Positions 7,408 to 15,802 of a DNA stretch of 34,495 nucleotides are shown here, one piece after another; position 1 is the first letter of the stretch; the number at the start of each line of letters is the position of its first letter. Where the stretch lies: positions 1 to 34,495 of the forward strand of contig CAYSLC010000032.1 of the NCBI GenBank assembly GCA_964431545.1, read 5' to 3'. The notes under the pieces are model-generated. The model had not been told where the DNA came from. It did no database searches and saw nothing but the letters and a program-made list of their open reading frames with translations. Made by a program: the position numbers and the translations under genes. This DNA is from CAYSLC01 sp964431545 (GTDB taxonomy: Bacteria > Desulfobacterota > Desulfobacteria > Desulfobacterales > JAABSP01).

Positions 7408-8343
7408 ATGGACAAAAAGGTGACCGTAGTCGGGGCCGGGAACGTGGGGGCGACCGCGGCCCAGCGCCTGGCCGAAAAGGAGCTTTGCGACGTCGTTCTG
7501 GTGGACATCGTCGAGGGGGTGCCCCAGGGAAAATCCCTCGATCTCACCGAGGCCGCGCCCATCGAGAAGCACGACGCTCACCTCACGGGGACCAACGGTT
7601 ATGAACCCGTCGAGGGGTCCGACATCGTGATCATCACGGCGGGGATCCCCCGGAAGCCCGGCATGAGCCGGGACGACCTGATCTCCACCAACGCCGGCAT
7701 CGTCAAGAAGGTGACCGAGCAGGTGGTGAAATACGCGCCGGAGTCCATCATCATCGTGGTGAGCAACCCCCTGGACGCCATGTGCCATGTGGCCCACCAG
7801 GTCAGCGGGTTCCCCAAGGAGCGGGTCATCGGCATGGCCGGGGTTCTCGATTCCGCGAGGTTCCGGGCCTTCATCGCCATGGAGCTGAACGTCTCCGTGG
7901 AGAACACCCACGCCTTCGTCCTGGGGGGCCACGGGGATACCATGGTGCCGCTGCCCCGGTACTCCACGGTGGCGGGGATCCCCATCACCGAGCTGATGAG
8001 CGCCGAGCGCATCGACGCCCTGGTGAAACGGACCGCCAACGGGGGAGCCGAGATCGTCAGCCTGCTCAAGACCGGCAGCGCCTACTACGCCCCCGCCTCC
8101 GCCGCGGTGGAGATGGCCGAATCGATCCTCAAGGACAAGAAGAAGGTCCTCCCCTGCGCCGCCTACCTTCAGGGGGAGTACGGGTTCAACGACCTTTTCA
8201 TCGGCGTGCCGGTGAAACTGGGCACCAAGGGCGTGGAGCAGATCATCGAGATCACCCTCTCCGACGAGGAGAAGGCCGCCCTCCAGAAATCGGCCGACGC
8301 CGTGGAGGAGCTGAAGCAGCTTCTCAAGACCCTCGACTACTGA
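7408..8343 (+). CDS. mdh: Malate dehydrogenase (LDH-like, NAD-dependent)
   Basis: Interconverts malate and oxaloacetate with NAD in the TCA cycle. The 311 residues show the Rossmann motif GAGNVGATAAQ (9-19), D33 for NAD ribose binding, the mobile loop GIPRKPGMSRDDL with R82 and R88, N120, D148 with R151 (LDSAR) and the catalytic H175 in GGHGDTMVPLPRYSTV. Arginine at position 82 of the loop, rather than glutamine, marks malate over lactate specificity. ATG at 7408 is preceded by AAAGGAGA; the open frame extends further upstream but lacks family similarity. The last 20 bp overlap the end of uvrC on the other strand. Confidence 0.95.
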   Translation: MDKKVTVVGAGNVGATAAQRLAEKELCDVVLVDIVEGVPQGKSLDLTEAAPIEKHDAHLTGTNGYEPVEGSDIVIITAGIPRKPGMSRDDLISTNAGIVKKVTEQVVKYAPESIIIVVSNPLDAMCHVAHQVSGFPKERVIGMAGVLDSARFRAFIAMELNVSVENTHAFVLGGHGDTMVPLPRYSTVAGIPITELMSAERIDALVKRTANGGAEIVSLLKTGSAYYAPASAAVEMAESILKDKKKVLPCAAYLQGEYGFNDLFIGVPVKLGTKGVEQIIEITLSDEEKAALQKSADAVEELKQLLKTLDY

Positions 8344-10186
8344 TCCCGCTCTCGGTTCCGTCCCGGCCCTTCAGGCGCGCCTGAAGGGCCTCGGCGGCCG
8401 GCCGCGTCATTCCGGGCAGCGCGCGGAGTTCCTCCAGCGTGGCCGCCCGGATCTTTTTGATCCCCCCGAAGTGGCGCAGGAGCATCCGTTTCCGTTTCTT
8501 TCCGATCCCCGGAACCCCGTCCAGGACGGATCGGACCGAGGATTTTCCGCGCCGCCGGCGGTGGAACGCCACGGCGAACCGGTGGGCCTCGTCCCGGATC
8601 CGCTGGAGGTAGAGGAGCAGGTCCCGGTCCTTGCCCGGAAAGTTGAGGGGGTTGGCCCGGCCCGGCGTGAAGATCTTCTCCTCCGTCTCCCCCTTGGCCT
8701 CGTCCTTCTTGGCGATGCCGATCACCGCCATCCGTCCCTCGATCCCCAGGTCGGCGAGCACGGAAAGGGCGATGTTGAGCTGCCCCTTTCCCCCGTCCAC
8801 CATGAGCAGGTCCGGGAAGGGCTCCGATGCCGCCCCTTTTCCGTACCGGCGCCGGACCACCTCCGCCATGTAGGCGTAATCGTCCGTCCGGGCCGCCGCA
8901 TCCTTGATGATGTACCGGCGGTAGGCCCCCTTGTCGGGCTTGAGGTCGTCGAAGACCACCATGCCGGCCACCGGATCCGTCCCTGAAATCACCGAATTGT
9001 CGAAACACTCGATGCGCCTCGGCAGCCGTTCCATTCCCAGCCGAATTTTGAGCCTCACCAGGAGTTCGGCGTTTGACGTGGCTGTATCGATGGCCTGGCC
9101 CAGTTCCTTTTCGGCGTTCCGGACCGCCATCTCCACCAACTGGGTCTTCTCCCCCCGCTGCGGCCGATGGATCCGGACCTTTTCCCCCTTGATCCCCGCC
9201 AGCCAATCACTCAAAAGATCGGCGTCCTCCATCTCCACCGGCACCAGGATCTCCTTGGGCGCCTGCCGTCCCTTCTCGTAATACTGGCGAATGAAGGCCC
9301 CCAGGGTCTCCGCGTCGGTGGACAACGGCTCCTCCACCGTGTAGTGGCGGGATCCCTGGAGGAACCCGCCCCGGACGAAGAGGATCTGGATCACCGAAAG
9401 GCCCGACCGGCCGGCCACGGCCACCACATCCCGGTCCATGAAATCGGTGGTCACCGACACCTGCTTCTGGAGGGTCCGCTCCACGGCGTACATGCGATCC
9501 CGGAAGGCGGCGGCCGCCTCGTAGTTCCGGGATTCCGCCGCATCCGACATCCGGGATTTCAGCTTCCGGAGGAGTTCGGGGGTGCGCCCTTTGAGGAAGA
9601 GGACCACCTCCCGGACCAGTTCCTCGTATTCCGCCGGATCCACCGGCAGGCAGCAGGGCCCCAGGCAGAGGCCGATCTGATGGTTGAGGCAGGGGCGGGT
9701 GCGGGACCTGAAGACCGGATCCCCGCACTTCCGGAGCTTGAAGGTCTTATCGATGGTCCGGACCGTCTCCTGGAGGGACTGGGAGGAGACATAGGGGCCG
9801 AAATAGAAGGCCCCGTCCTTTTCGATCTTCCTCACCCGCTCCAGGGTGGGATAGGGCCTGCGCGGGTCGATCCGGAGGGAGGGGTATCGCTTGTCGTCCT
9901 TGAGAATGACGTTGTACCGCGGCCGGTGCCGCTTGATGAGGTTCGACTCCAGGATCAGCGCCTCGGTCTCGTTTTCGGTGATCAGGGTATCGAAATCGGC
10001 GATCTTCTTCACCAGGATCCCGGTCTTCAGGTCCGGATGCTCGGGGTGTTTGAAGTAGGAGGCGAGCCTTTTTTTCAGGTTTCCGGCCTTGCCCACATAG
10101 ATCACCGTGCCTTCGGCGTCCCGCATGAGATAGACCCCCGGCTTTGAGGAGACCCCTTCGAGCTTTTCGATCCATTCCGTCGACAT
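8324..10186 (-). CDS. uvrC: UvrABC excinuclease subunit C
   Basis: Makes both incisions around bulky DNA lesions after UvrAB loading. The 620 residues contain the GIY-YIG nuclease at about 10-95 (KPGVYLMRDAEGTVIYVGKA, NLKKRLASYF), a Cys-rich region (CGDPVFRSRTRPCLNHQIGLCLG type, around 165-185), the UVR helix pair near 205-235 (AAESRNYEAAAAFRDRM), the RNase H-like nuclease (IECFDNSVISGTDPVAGMVV and DLLMVDGGKGQLN) and a C-terminal helix-hairpin-helix pair (LDGVPGIGKKRKRMLLRHFG). Length is normal. It converges on mdh with a 20-bp 3' overlap and no terminator between. uvrB is 0.8 kb upstream but in a separate operon; uvrA is not in the window. Confidence 0.96.
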   Translation of the reverse strand: MSTEWIEKLEGVSSKPGVYLMRDAEGTVIYVGKAGNLKKRLASYFKHPEHPDLKTGILVKKIADFDTLITENETEALILESNLIKRHRPRYNVILKDDKRYPSLRIDPRRPYPTLERVRKIEKDGAFYFGPYVSSQSLQETVRTIDKTFKLRKCGDPVFRSRTRPCLNHQIGLCLGPCCLPVDPAEYEELVREVVLFLKGRTPELLRKLKSRMSDAAESRNYEAAAAFRDRMYAVERTLQKQVSVTTDFMDRDVVAVAGRSGLSVIQILFVRGGFLQGSRHYTVEEPLSTDAETLGAFIRQYYEKGRQAPKEILVPVEMEDADLLSDWLAGIKGEKVRIHRPQRGEKTQLVEMAVRNAEKELGQAIDTATSNAELLVRLKIRLGMERLPRRIECFDNSVISGTDPVAGMVVFDDLKPDKGAYRRYIIKDAAARTDDYAYMAEVVRRRYGKGAASEPFPDLLMVDGGKGQLNIALSVLADLGIEGRMAVIGIAKKDEAKGETEEKIFTPGRANPLNFPGKDRDLLLYLQRIRDEAHRFAVAFHRRRRGKSSVRSVLDGVPGIGKKRKRMLLRHFGGIKKIRAATLEELRALPGMTRPAAEALQARLKGRDGTESGISSRGS

Positions 10187-10284
10187 GGCCTAAATGATAG
10201 GGTTGAATCCACCGCTGTAAAGACGCACGGCCGGTATATAAAATGGTATTCATTTTTTAATTTTACAACATTTAATTTTCTTTC

Positions 10285-10314
10285 TTGTATTTTATTATGA
10301 CGATGTGGTATTAA
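10285..10314 (+). promoter_or_regulatory. Possible promoter for the Cache-like protein gene
   Basis: TTGTAT (10285-10290), 18 bp, TATTAA (10309-10314) in an AT-rich stretch between uvrC and the Cache-like gene. It would give a leader of about 160 bases containing two GTAAGGAGG sequences (near 10334 and 10394). The rest of the 296-bp gap, including the small inverted repeat AAAATG/CATTTT at 10240-10256, holds no further gene that I can see. Confidence 0.35.
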
Positions 10315-10482
10315 GATAACAATTCAACGGAGAAGGACGTTTGGGTAAGGAGGGAAGAAGCGCATACCGGAACATTGGAAGAGGACGAAAACGGTAAGGA
10401 GGTGATCGGAGGCAGGGAACCCTAATCCTGGATGAGTTCGGAAATGGCTGAATCAACAACAGTAAAAAAAAAGGAGAGAGAC

Positions 10483-10869
10483 ATGAAAAGAATCGCCATC
10501 GTAACGCTCGTACTGATCTGTGGACTGTGCCTGGCGGCCAACGCCGTCGCCGGCGGCAAGGAGGCCGCGAAGAAGAACGTCGAAGAGGTCGTGGCGGCCA
10601 TCAACGGCGGCAAGGACGCCAAGGAGATCAACGCCAATGATTACGATCCCTACGTCTTCATCCTGAAGGAGGACGGAATGCTGGTGGTCCATCCCTCCCT
10701 GGCGGGAGAGAGCCTGAAGGAGAAGGCGGATGTGGTCTACCAGGCGATCATCACCGCCGTAAACGAGGGCAAGGAGACGGCCGATTACATGTGGAAGGGC
10801 GCGATGAAGCACTCCTTTGTTCAGAAGACCGACGGCGGGCTGATCGTGGGGAGCGGGTACAGCGAATAG
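10483..10869 (+). CDS. Small exported Cache-like (sCache_2-type) domain protein
   Basis: A 128-residue protein with a signal peptide (MKRIAIVTLVLICGLCLAAN, then AVAGG, probable cleavage after AVA near residue 25). The mature part resembles one small Cache domain: DYDPYVFILKEDGMLVVHPS, then GESLKEKADVVY and a C-terminal strand GGLIVGSGY. In larger receptors this domain sits outside the membrane and binds small acids or amines; here it stands alone, so it is probably a periplasmic binding protein (inference). The start at 10483 is chosen because AAGGAGAGAG lies just upstream and the signal peptide follows; an in-frame ATG at 10432 would put a charged extension before the signal peptide. A strong terminator follows 26 bp after the stop, so it is monocistronic. 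Confidence 0.75.
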   Translation: MKRIAIVTLVLICGLCLAANAVAGGKEAAKKNVEEVVAAINGGKDAKEINANDYDPYVFILKEDGMLVVHPSLAGESLKEKADVVYQAIITAVNEGKETADYMWKGAMKHSFVQKTDGGLIVGSGYSE

Positions 10870-10895
10870 TCTCCGGATCGAAAAGTAGGCATCGG

Positions 10896-10924
10896 AAAAA
10901 GGGCGGCGTCGTGCCGCCCTTTTT
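10896..10924 (+). terminator. Strong intrinsic terminator, probably bidirectional
   Basis: GGGCGGC (10901-10907) and GCCGCCC (10913-10919) form a perfect stem around GTCGT, flanked by five As and five Ts. It serves the Cache-like gene on the plus strand and, because of the A/T symmetry, could also stop uvrB transcription from the right. A second GC-only hairpin follows at 10931-10950 (CGGCCGCC/GGCGGCCG) without a T tract. Confidence 0.9.
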
Positions 10925-11008
10925 GCTTTCCGGCCGCCCCGAGGCGGCCGCCGTCATACCTGCCGGATCCCCCTTCGGCGAAGAGGACGTAGGGGAGGCC
11001 CGGAAGAT

Positions 11009-13015
11009 TCAGGCCATCTCCCGCAGAGCCTTGATCCGATCCCGGAGGTCTGCGGCCCTTTCGAAGGCCAGCTCCCGAGCCGCCTTCTCCATCTCCGCCT
11101 CCATCTCCCGGATCACCGCCGCCACATCCGCCTCCCGATCCTTTCCGCCGAAGCCGGCCATCGATTCCGCCACATGGAGAAGGTCGGCGGGGGCGGCCTC
11201 TTCGTCCCCCACCTGCTTCATGAAGTCGAAGACATGGGCGACGTTTTTGGGGATGGTGGCCGGGGTGATGTGGTGGGCCTCGTTATACGTCCGCTGAATC
11301 TCCCGGCGGCGGCCGGTCTCGTCCATGGTCTGCCGCATGGAGCGGGTCACGGTATCGCCGTAGAGGATCACCTTTCCGCCGGCGTTCCGGGCCGCCCGGC
11401 CGCAGGTCTGGATCAGCGACCGGGTGGAGCGGAGGAAGCCCTCCTTGTCGGCGTCCAGCACCGCCACCAGGGAGACCTCGGGGAGGTCCAGCCCCTCCCG
11501 GAGCAGGTTGATGCCCACCAGCACGTCGAATTTTCCCACCCGGAGGTCCCGGATGATGTCCATCCGCTCCAGGGTGGTGATGTCCGAGTGGAGGTACCGC
11601 ACCCGGATCCCCAGATCGGTGTAATACTCCGTGAGATCCTCGGCCATCCGCTTGGTCAGCGTGGTCACCAGGACCCGTTCGTCCCGTTCCACCCGCAGCC
11701 GGATCTCCTCCAGGAGATCGTCCACCTGGTAGGTGGCGTTTCGGATCTCCACGGCCGGATCGAGGAGGCCGGTGGGCCGGACGATGAGTTCCACCAGGGC
11801 ATCCTTTCCCTTCTCCATCTCGTAATCGGCGGGGGTGGCGGAGACGTAGACCACCTGGCCGACCCGTTCATTGAATTCATCGAACTTCAGGGGACGGTTG
11901 TCCAGGGCCGAGGGCAGGCGGAACCCGTATTCCACCAGCGTCTCCTTCCGTGACCGATCCCCGTGGTACATCCCCCTGAGCTGGGGGACGCCGATATGGC
12001 TTTCATCGATGAAGACCAGAAAATCTCCGGGAAAGTAGTCGAGGAGGGTAGGGGGGGGCTCTCCGGGCCGGCGTCCGGTCAAATGGCGGGAGTAGTTCTC
12101 GATGCCGTTGCAGTATCCGAGTTCCAGGATCATCTCCAGATCGAAGTGGGTCCGCTCCTCGATCCGCTGGGCCTCGATCAGCTTGTTCTCCTCCCGGAAA
12201 AACGCGATCCGATCCTTGAGTTCCGCCGTGATGGTCTCCACGGCCCGCTGGAGGGTCCCCCGTTCGGTGACGTAGTGGCTGGCCGGAAAGAGGGAGACGT
12301 CGGACAGCCGGCGGAGCACCGTTCCCCGGAGCGGATCGATCTCGGCGATCTCCTCGATCTCGTCCCCGAAGAAGTCGATGCGGATGGCCCTGTCCTCCTC
12401 GTAGGCGGGGAAGATCTCCACCCGGTCCCCCCGGACCCGAAAGACGCCCCGGTGAAAATCGACGTCGTTGCGCTCGTAGTGGATCTCCACCAGCTTGGCC
12501 AGCAGGCGGTCCCGGAGGAGTTCCGTATCCTTTTCCAGGGAGATCCGCATCCCCAGGTAGTCCTCCGGGGCTCCGAGGCCGAAGATGCACGAGACGCTGG
12601 CCACCACGATGACATCCTTCCGGGACAGGACGGACCGGGTGGCGGAGTGGCGCAGCTTGTCGATCATTTCGTTGATGGAGGAGTCCTTTTGGATGTAGGT
12701 GTCGGAGCTGGGGATGTAGGCCTCGGGCTGGTAGTAGTCGTAGTAGCTGACGAAGTACTCCACCGCGTTTTCCGGGAACAGCCGCCGGAACTCGCTGTAG
12801 AGCTGGGCGGCGAGGGTCTTGTTGGGGGCGATCACCAGGCTCGCCCGGTCGGCCTGGGCGATGACGTGGGCCATGGTGAAGGTCTTTCCGGAGCCGGTCA
12901 CCCCGAGCATGATGTTGTGGCGGTTTCCCGACGCCAGATTGCGGCCGATCTCCCGGATCGCCTTGGGCTGGTCCCCGGTGGGGGTGAACTCCGAAACGAG
13001 ATGGAAACGCGACAT
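11009..13015 (-). CDS. uvrB: UvrABC excinuclease subunit B
   Basis: Damage-verifying helicase-like ATPase of nucleotide excision repair. The 668 residues show the P-loop GVTGSGKT (38-45), the beta-hairpin region YYDYYQPEAYIPSSDTYIQK, the DEAD-type FIDESHIGVPQ, helicase motif V-VI segments (GINLLREGLDLPEVSLV, QTCGRAARN) and the C-terminal UVR motif LAFERAADLRDRIKALREM that binds UvrC. Length is that of the family. It starts 9 bp after cysS and is the last gene of an ispF-cysS-uvrB operon, an arrangement with no obvious functional logic. No SOS-like operator is seen nearby. Confidence 0.97.
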   Translation of the reverse strand: MSRFHLVSEFTPTGDQPKAIREIGRNLASGNRHNIMLGVTGSGKTFTMAHVIAQADRASLVIAPNKTLAAQLYSEFRRLFPENAVEYFVSYYDYYQPEAYIPSSDTYIQKDSSINEMIDKLRHSATRSVLSRKDVIVVASVSCIFGLGAPEDYLGMRISLEKDTELLRDRLLAKLVEIHYERNDVDFHRGVFRVRGDRVEIFPAYEEDRAIRIDFFGDEIEEIAEIDPLRGTVLRRLSDVSLFPASHYVTERGTLQRAVETITAELKDRIAFFREENKLIEAQRIEERTHFDLEMILELGYCNGIENYSRHLTGRRPGEPPPTLLDYFPGDFLVFIDESHIGVPQLRGMYHGDRSRKETLVEYGFRLPSALDNRPLKFDEFNERVGQVVYVSATPADYEMEKGKDALVELIVRPTGLLDPAVEIRNATYQVDDLLEEIRLRVERDERVLVTTLTKRMAEDLTEYYTDLGIRVRYLHSDITTLERMDIIRDLRVGKFDVLVGINLLREGLDLPEVSLVAVLDADKEGFLRSTRSLIQTCGRAARNAGGKVILYGDTVTRSMRQTMDETGRRREIQRTYNEAHHITPATIPKNVAHVFDFMKQVGDEEAAPADLLHVAESMAGFGGKDREADVAAVIREMEAEMEKAARELAFERAADLRDRIKALREMA

Positions 13016-13024
13016 CTTCCGACC

Positions 13025-14437
13025 CTACTGTTTGACCTTCCAGATCGTGCCGTCGGGCCGGTCTTCCAGGAGAATGTTCATCGATTCGAGTTCCTGACGG
13101 ATCGCGTCCGCCCGCCCCCAGTCCTTGGTCTTCCGGGCCTGGGCCCGCTCCTCGATCATTCCCTCGATCTTCTCCGGATCGATCTCCGTACCGGCCATGT
13201 GGGTGGACCGTCTCTTCCGGAAATAGTCTTCGGGCACGTCCGTCAGGATTCCCAGGATGCCGCCGATCCTCCGGATGTCCGAGAGGTTTTCGGCCACGGC
13301 GGCGTCCGCCGGGTCCTCATCCAAAAGGGCGTTGGTCTGGCGGACCGCCTCGAAGAGGACCCCGATGCCCTGGGCGGTGTTGAAATCATCCGCCATGACC
13401 TCCAGGAACCGCTCCCAGTGGGCCCCGCCGTCGGACATGCCGCTCCGTTCCAACCCGCCGGCGCGGTCCAGCAGCGTATAGATGCGGTCCAGGCCGGTCC
13501 GGGCCTCGTCCATGGCCTTGTCGGTGAAGTCGATGGGGCTGCGGTAGTGGTTGGAGAGAAGGAAGAGCCGGACCACCTCGGGATGGTACCGGGTCAGCAC
13601 ATCCTTGATCACCAGGAAGTTGCCCAGGGACTTGGACATCTTCTCCTGGTTGATGTTGACGAAGCCGTTGTGGATCCAATACCGGGCGAAGGGTTTGTCG
13701 AACGCCCCCTCGGACTGGGCGATCTCGTTCTCGTGATGGGGAAAGATGAGGTCCTTTCCGCCGCCGTGGATGTCGAAGGTCTCCCCCAGGTGTTTCCAGC
13801 TCATGGCCGAACACTCGATATGCCAGCCCGGGCGGCCCATCCCCCAGGGGCTCTCCCACGAGGGTTCTCCGGTCTTGGCGGCCTTCCAGAGGACGAAGTC
13901 GTGGGGGTTCCGCTTTTTCCGGTCCACGTCCACCCGGGCCCCGGCCTCCATATCCTCGAGCTTTCTCCCGGACAGCTTTCCGTACCCCTCGAAGGCCTCC
14001 ACCGAGAAGTAGACGTCCCCGTCCGCTTCATAGGCCATCCCCCGGTCGATGAGCCGCTGAACCAGCATCGTGATCGGACCGATGAACTGGGTGACCCTCG
14101 GTTCCGAGTCGGGCCGCAGGACATTGAGGGCATCCATGTCGGTGTAGAACTCGTCGATGTACTTCCGGGCCACCGTCATGGGGTCGGTCTTCAATCGGTG
14201 GGCCCGGTCGATGATCTTGTCGTCCACGTCGGTGAAGTTCCGGATATAGGTCACCTCCAGGCCGATGGCCCGGAGGTACCGGACGATGACGTCGAAGACC
14301 ACCACGGACCGGGCGTGGCCGATGTGGCAGGAGTCGTAGACCGTGGGCCCGCAGACGTACATGCGCACCTTTCCGGGCTCCACGGGTTCGAAGACCTCTT
14401 TTTTGCGGGAAAGGGTGTTGTAAACGCGAAGGGTCAT
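13025..14437 (-). CDS. cysS: Cysteinyl-tRNA synthetase
   Basis: Charges tRNA-Cys with cysteine. The 470 residues contain the zinc ligands C29, C209, H234 and E238, the class I signature HIGH at 38-41, the GWHIECSAM segment and KMSKS at 266-270, all in family positions. ATG at 14437 is chosen because it begins the conserved MTLRVYNTLSRKKE N-terminus and GGAGG lies 12 bases upstream; in-frame ATGs farther upstream would add a non-conserved leader. It follows ispF by 44 bp and precedes uvrB by 9 bp. Confidence 0.96.
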   Translation of the reverse strand: MTLRVYNTLSRKKEVFEPVEPGKVRMYVCGPTVYDSCHIGHARSVVVFDVIVRYLRAIGLEVTYIRNFTDVDDKIIDRAHRLKTDPMTVARKYIDEFYTDMDALNVLRPDSEPRVTQFIGPITMLVQRLIDRGMAYEADGDVYFSVEAFEGYGKLSGRKLEDMEAGARVDVDRKKRNPHDFVLWKAAKTGEPSWESPWGMGRPGWHIECSAMSWKHLGETFDIHGGGKDLIFPHHENEIAQSEGAFDKPFARYWIHNGFVNINQEKMSKSLGNFLVIKDVLTRYHPEVVRLFLLSNHYRSPIDFTDKAMDEARTGLDRIYTLLDRAGGLERSGMSDGGAHWERFLEVMADDFNTAQGIGVLFEAVRQTNALLDEDPADAAVAENLSDIRRIGGILGILTDVPEDYFRKRRSTHMAGTEIDPEKIEGMIEERAQARKTKDWGRADAIRQELESMNILLEDRPDGTIWKVKQ

Positions 14438-14481
14438 ATGGGTTTTATTCCTCCGGTATAGGGATCGGGCTGGAGGATCGG

Positions 14482-14949
14482 TCATTGAATCAGCGCCACG
14501 CACATGGCCCCGATGCCCTCTCCCCGTCCGATGAATCCGAGGCCCTCGGTGGTGGTCGCCTTGATATTGATGGATGATGGTGTCACGTTGAGGGTTTCGG
14601 AGATCCGCTCCCGCATCGCCGCCCGATGGGGGGACATCCTCGGTTTCTGGGCGAAGATGGTGGCGTCCAGGTTGACCAGGGTAAATCCGTCCCGACGGAC
14701 CATGTCGTAGGTTCGGGCGAGGAGCAGAAGGCTGGAGATGTCCTTGAACCGTCCGTCCGTGTCCGGGAAGTGGCGGCCGATATCCTCAAGCCCCGCGGCG
14801 CCCAGCAGCGCGTCGCAGACCGCATGGAGGAGCACGTCGGCGTCCGAGTGGCCCTCCAGGCCTTTGTCATGGGGAATCGGAACGCCGCCCAGGACGAGCC
14901 GCCTCCCTTGTACCAGCCGATGGACATCATATCCCGAGCCGACGCGCAC
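14482..14949 (-). CDS. ispF: 2-C-methyl-D-erythritol 2,4-cyclodiphosphate synthase
   Basis: Cyclises CDP-methylerythritol 2-phosphate in the MEP isoprenoid pathway, releasing CMP. The 155 residues carry the metal ligands D8, H10 (YDVHRL) and H42 (HSDADVLLHAVCDALLGA), the GRHFPDTD loop and the C-terminal KATTTEGLGFIGRGEGI. The start is a GTG at 14949 with GGAG 8 bases upstream; an ATG just upstream is out of frame. It is the first gene of the ispF-cysS-uvrB operon and has a near-consensus promoter 40 bp away. ispD, often adjacent or fused, is not in the window. Confidence 0.95.
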   Translation of the reverse strand: MRVGSGYDVHRLVQGRRLVLGGVPIPHDKGLEGHSDADVLLHAVCDALLGAAGLEDIGRHFPDTDGRFKDISSLLLLARTYDMVRRDGFTLVNLDATIFAQKPRMSPHRAAMRERISETLNVTPSSINIKATTTEGLGFIGRGEGIGAMCVALIQ

Positions 14950-14988
14950 CCATGGATCTCCAGAATCAAAAGGTTCAACAAATCTAAA

Positions 14989-15017
14989 ATTATAAGGAAT
15001 AACTCATTGGGTGTCAA
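14989..15017 (-). promoter_or_regulatory. Near-perfect sigma-70 promoter for ispF-cysS-uvrB
   Basis: On the minus strand TTGACA (15012-15017), 17 bp, TATAAT (14989-14994): both boxes match consensus fully. The predicted transcript starts near 14982, about 33 bases before the GTG start of ispF. Confidence 0.85.
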
Positions 15018-15046
15018 TTGACGAAACCGCCCAAATCGGGTATCAA
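15018..15046 (+). promoter_or_regulatory. Candidate promoter for the cohesin-like gene
   Basis: TTGACG (15018-15023), 17 bp, TATCAA (15041-15046). Its -35 box directly abuts the -35 box of the ispF promoter (TGTCAATTGACG), so the two RNA polymerase sites are back to back and probably compete. Confidence 0.45.
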
Positions 15047-15163
15047 CCGGGGTGGATTCGGATGTCGGAACCACCGGCTTTCAATGGGCCACCGGAATCG
15101 TGCGCCTCGCCGGCGAGCAGTGACCTGCCTGAAACACGGCAATGGACCCAAGGGGGGATGGAG

Positions 15164-15802
15164 ATGGAAGAAATCGGACGAAGACAGGGGCGACGGAGGT
15201 TCGATATCGGCGTGGTCGCGGCGGCGCTCCTCATGGCCCTGTGGATGGACATCGGACAGGTCTCCGCCACGGAGATTTTCACCCCGGAGCTGACCGTGGT
15301 CGCCGGCGAAGCGGTGGCGGTCCCCATCAAGCTCGACCAGGTGGACAACCTGGCCGGCGTCAAGATCGTTCTCGCCTACGACAAAGAGCTGCTCACCTTC
15401 ACGGAAGCCGAAAAGACCCGGCATACGAGTCCGTTGATGCACATCGTCAACGACAAGACCCCGGGGAGACTGATCGTGGTCATGGCCGGGGCACGGGGCA
15501 TCAAGGGGAAGGATTTTGGCATCCTGGTCCTCTCGTTCCGGGCGTCCCCGACGCTGAAGGAACCGGTGGAAAAGACCTCCCTGAAAATCGAGGAGGTTCA
15601 GTTGATGAGCGACCAACTGAAGGAGTTCGAGGCATCGATCCGAACCGGGCCCATCACCATCACCCGGAAGGCCGCCGATCCCGCCGCCGAAGCGGGCGCA
15701 AACGACGCGCCGGCCGAAGGCGCGACCCGGAGCGTTCCAGAGCCGGTCAATCCGTCAACCGGGGACTCCGCTCCACCATCGCCTGGAGATCCTCCCAATT
15801 GA
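15164..15802 (+). CDS. Exported cohesin-like domain protein
   Basis: A 212-residue protein with an N-terminal signal peptide: basic RRQGRRR, hydrophobic VVAAALLMALWM (about 17-28), probable cleavage after VSA (35). Residues 36-165 resemble a cohesin / carbohydrate-binding-like beta-sandwich: TVVAGEAVAVPIKLDQVDNL, AGVKIVLAYDKELLTFTEAE, then GKDFGILVLSFRA. In non-cellulolytic bacteria such domains are found in extracellular or periplasmic proteins of unknown partner. The tail from about 168 is Ala/Pro/Glu-rich and disordered. ATG at 15164 is chosen for AAGGGGGG six bases upstream; the ATG at 15158 sits too close to it. The last 56 bp overlap the 3' end of the convergent recombinase gene, so part of the tail is encoded opposite that gene. 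Confidence 0.7.
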   Translation: MEEIGRRQGRRRFDIGVVAAALLMALWMDIGQVSATEIFTPELTVVAGEAVAVPIKLDQVDNLAGVKIVLAYDKELLTFTEAEKTRHTSPLMHIVNDKTPGRLIVVMAGARGIKGKDFGILVLSFRASPTLKEPVEKTSLKIEEVQLMSDQLKEFEASIRTGPITITRKAADPAAEAGANDAPAEGATRSVPEPVNPSTGDSAPPSPGDPPN

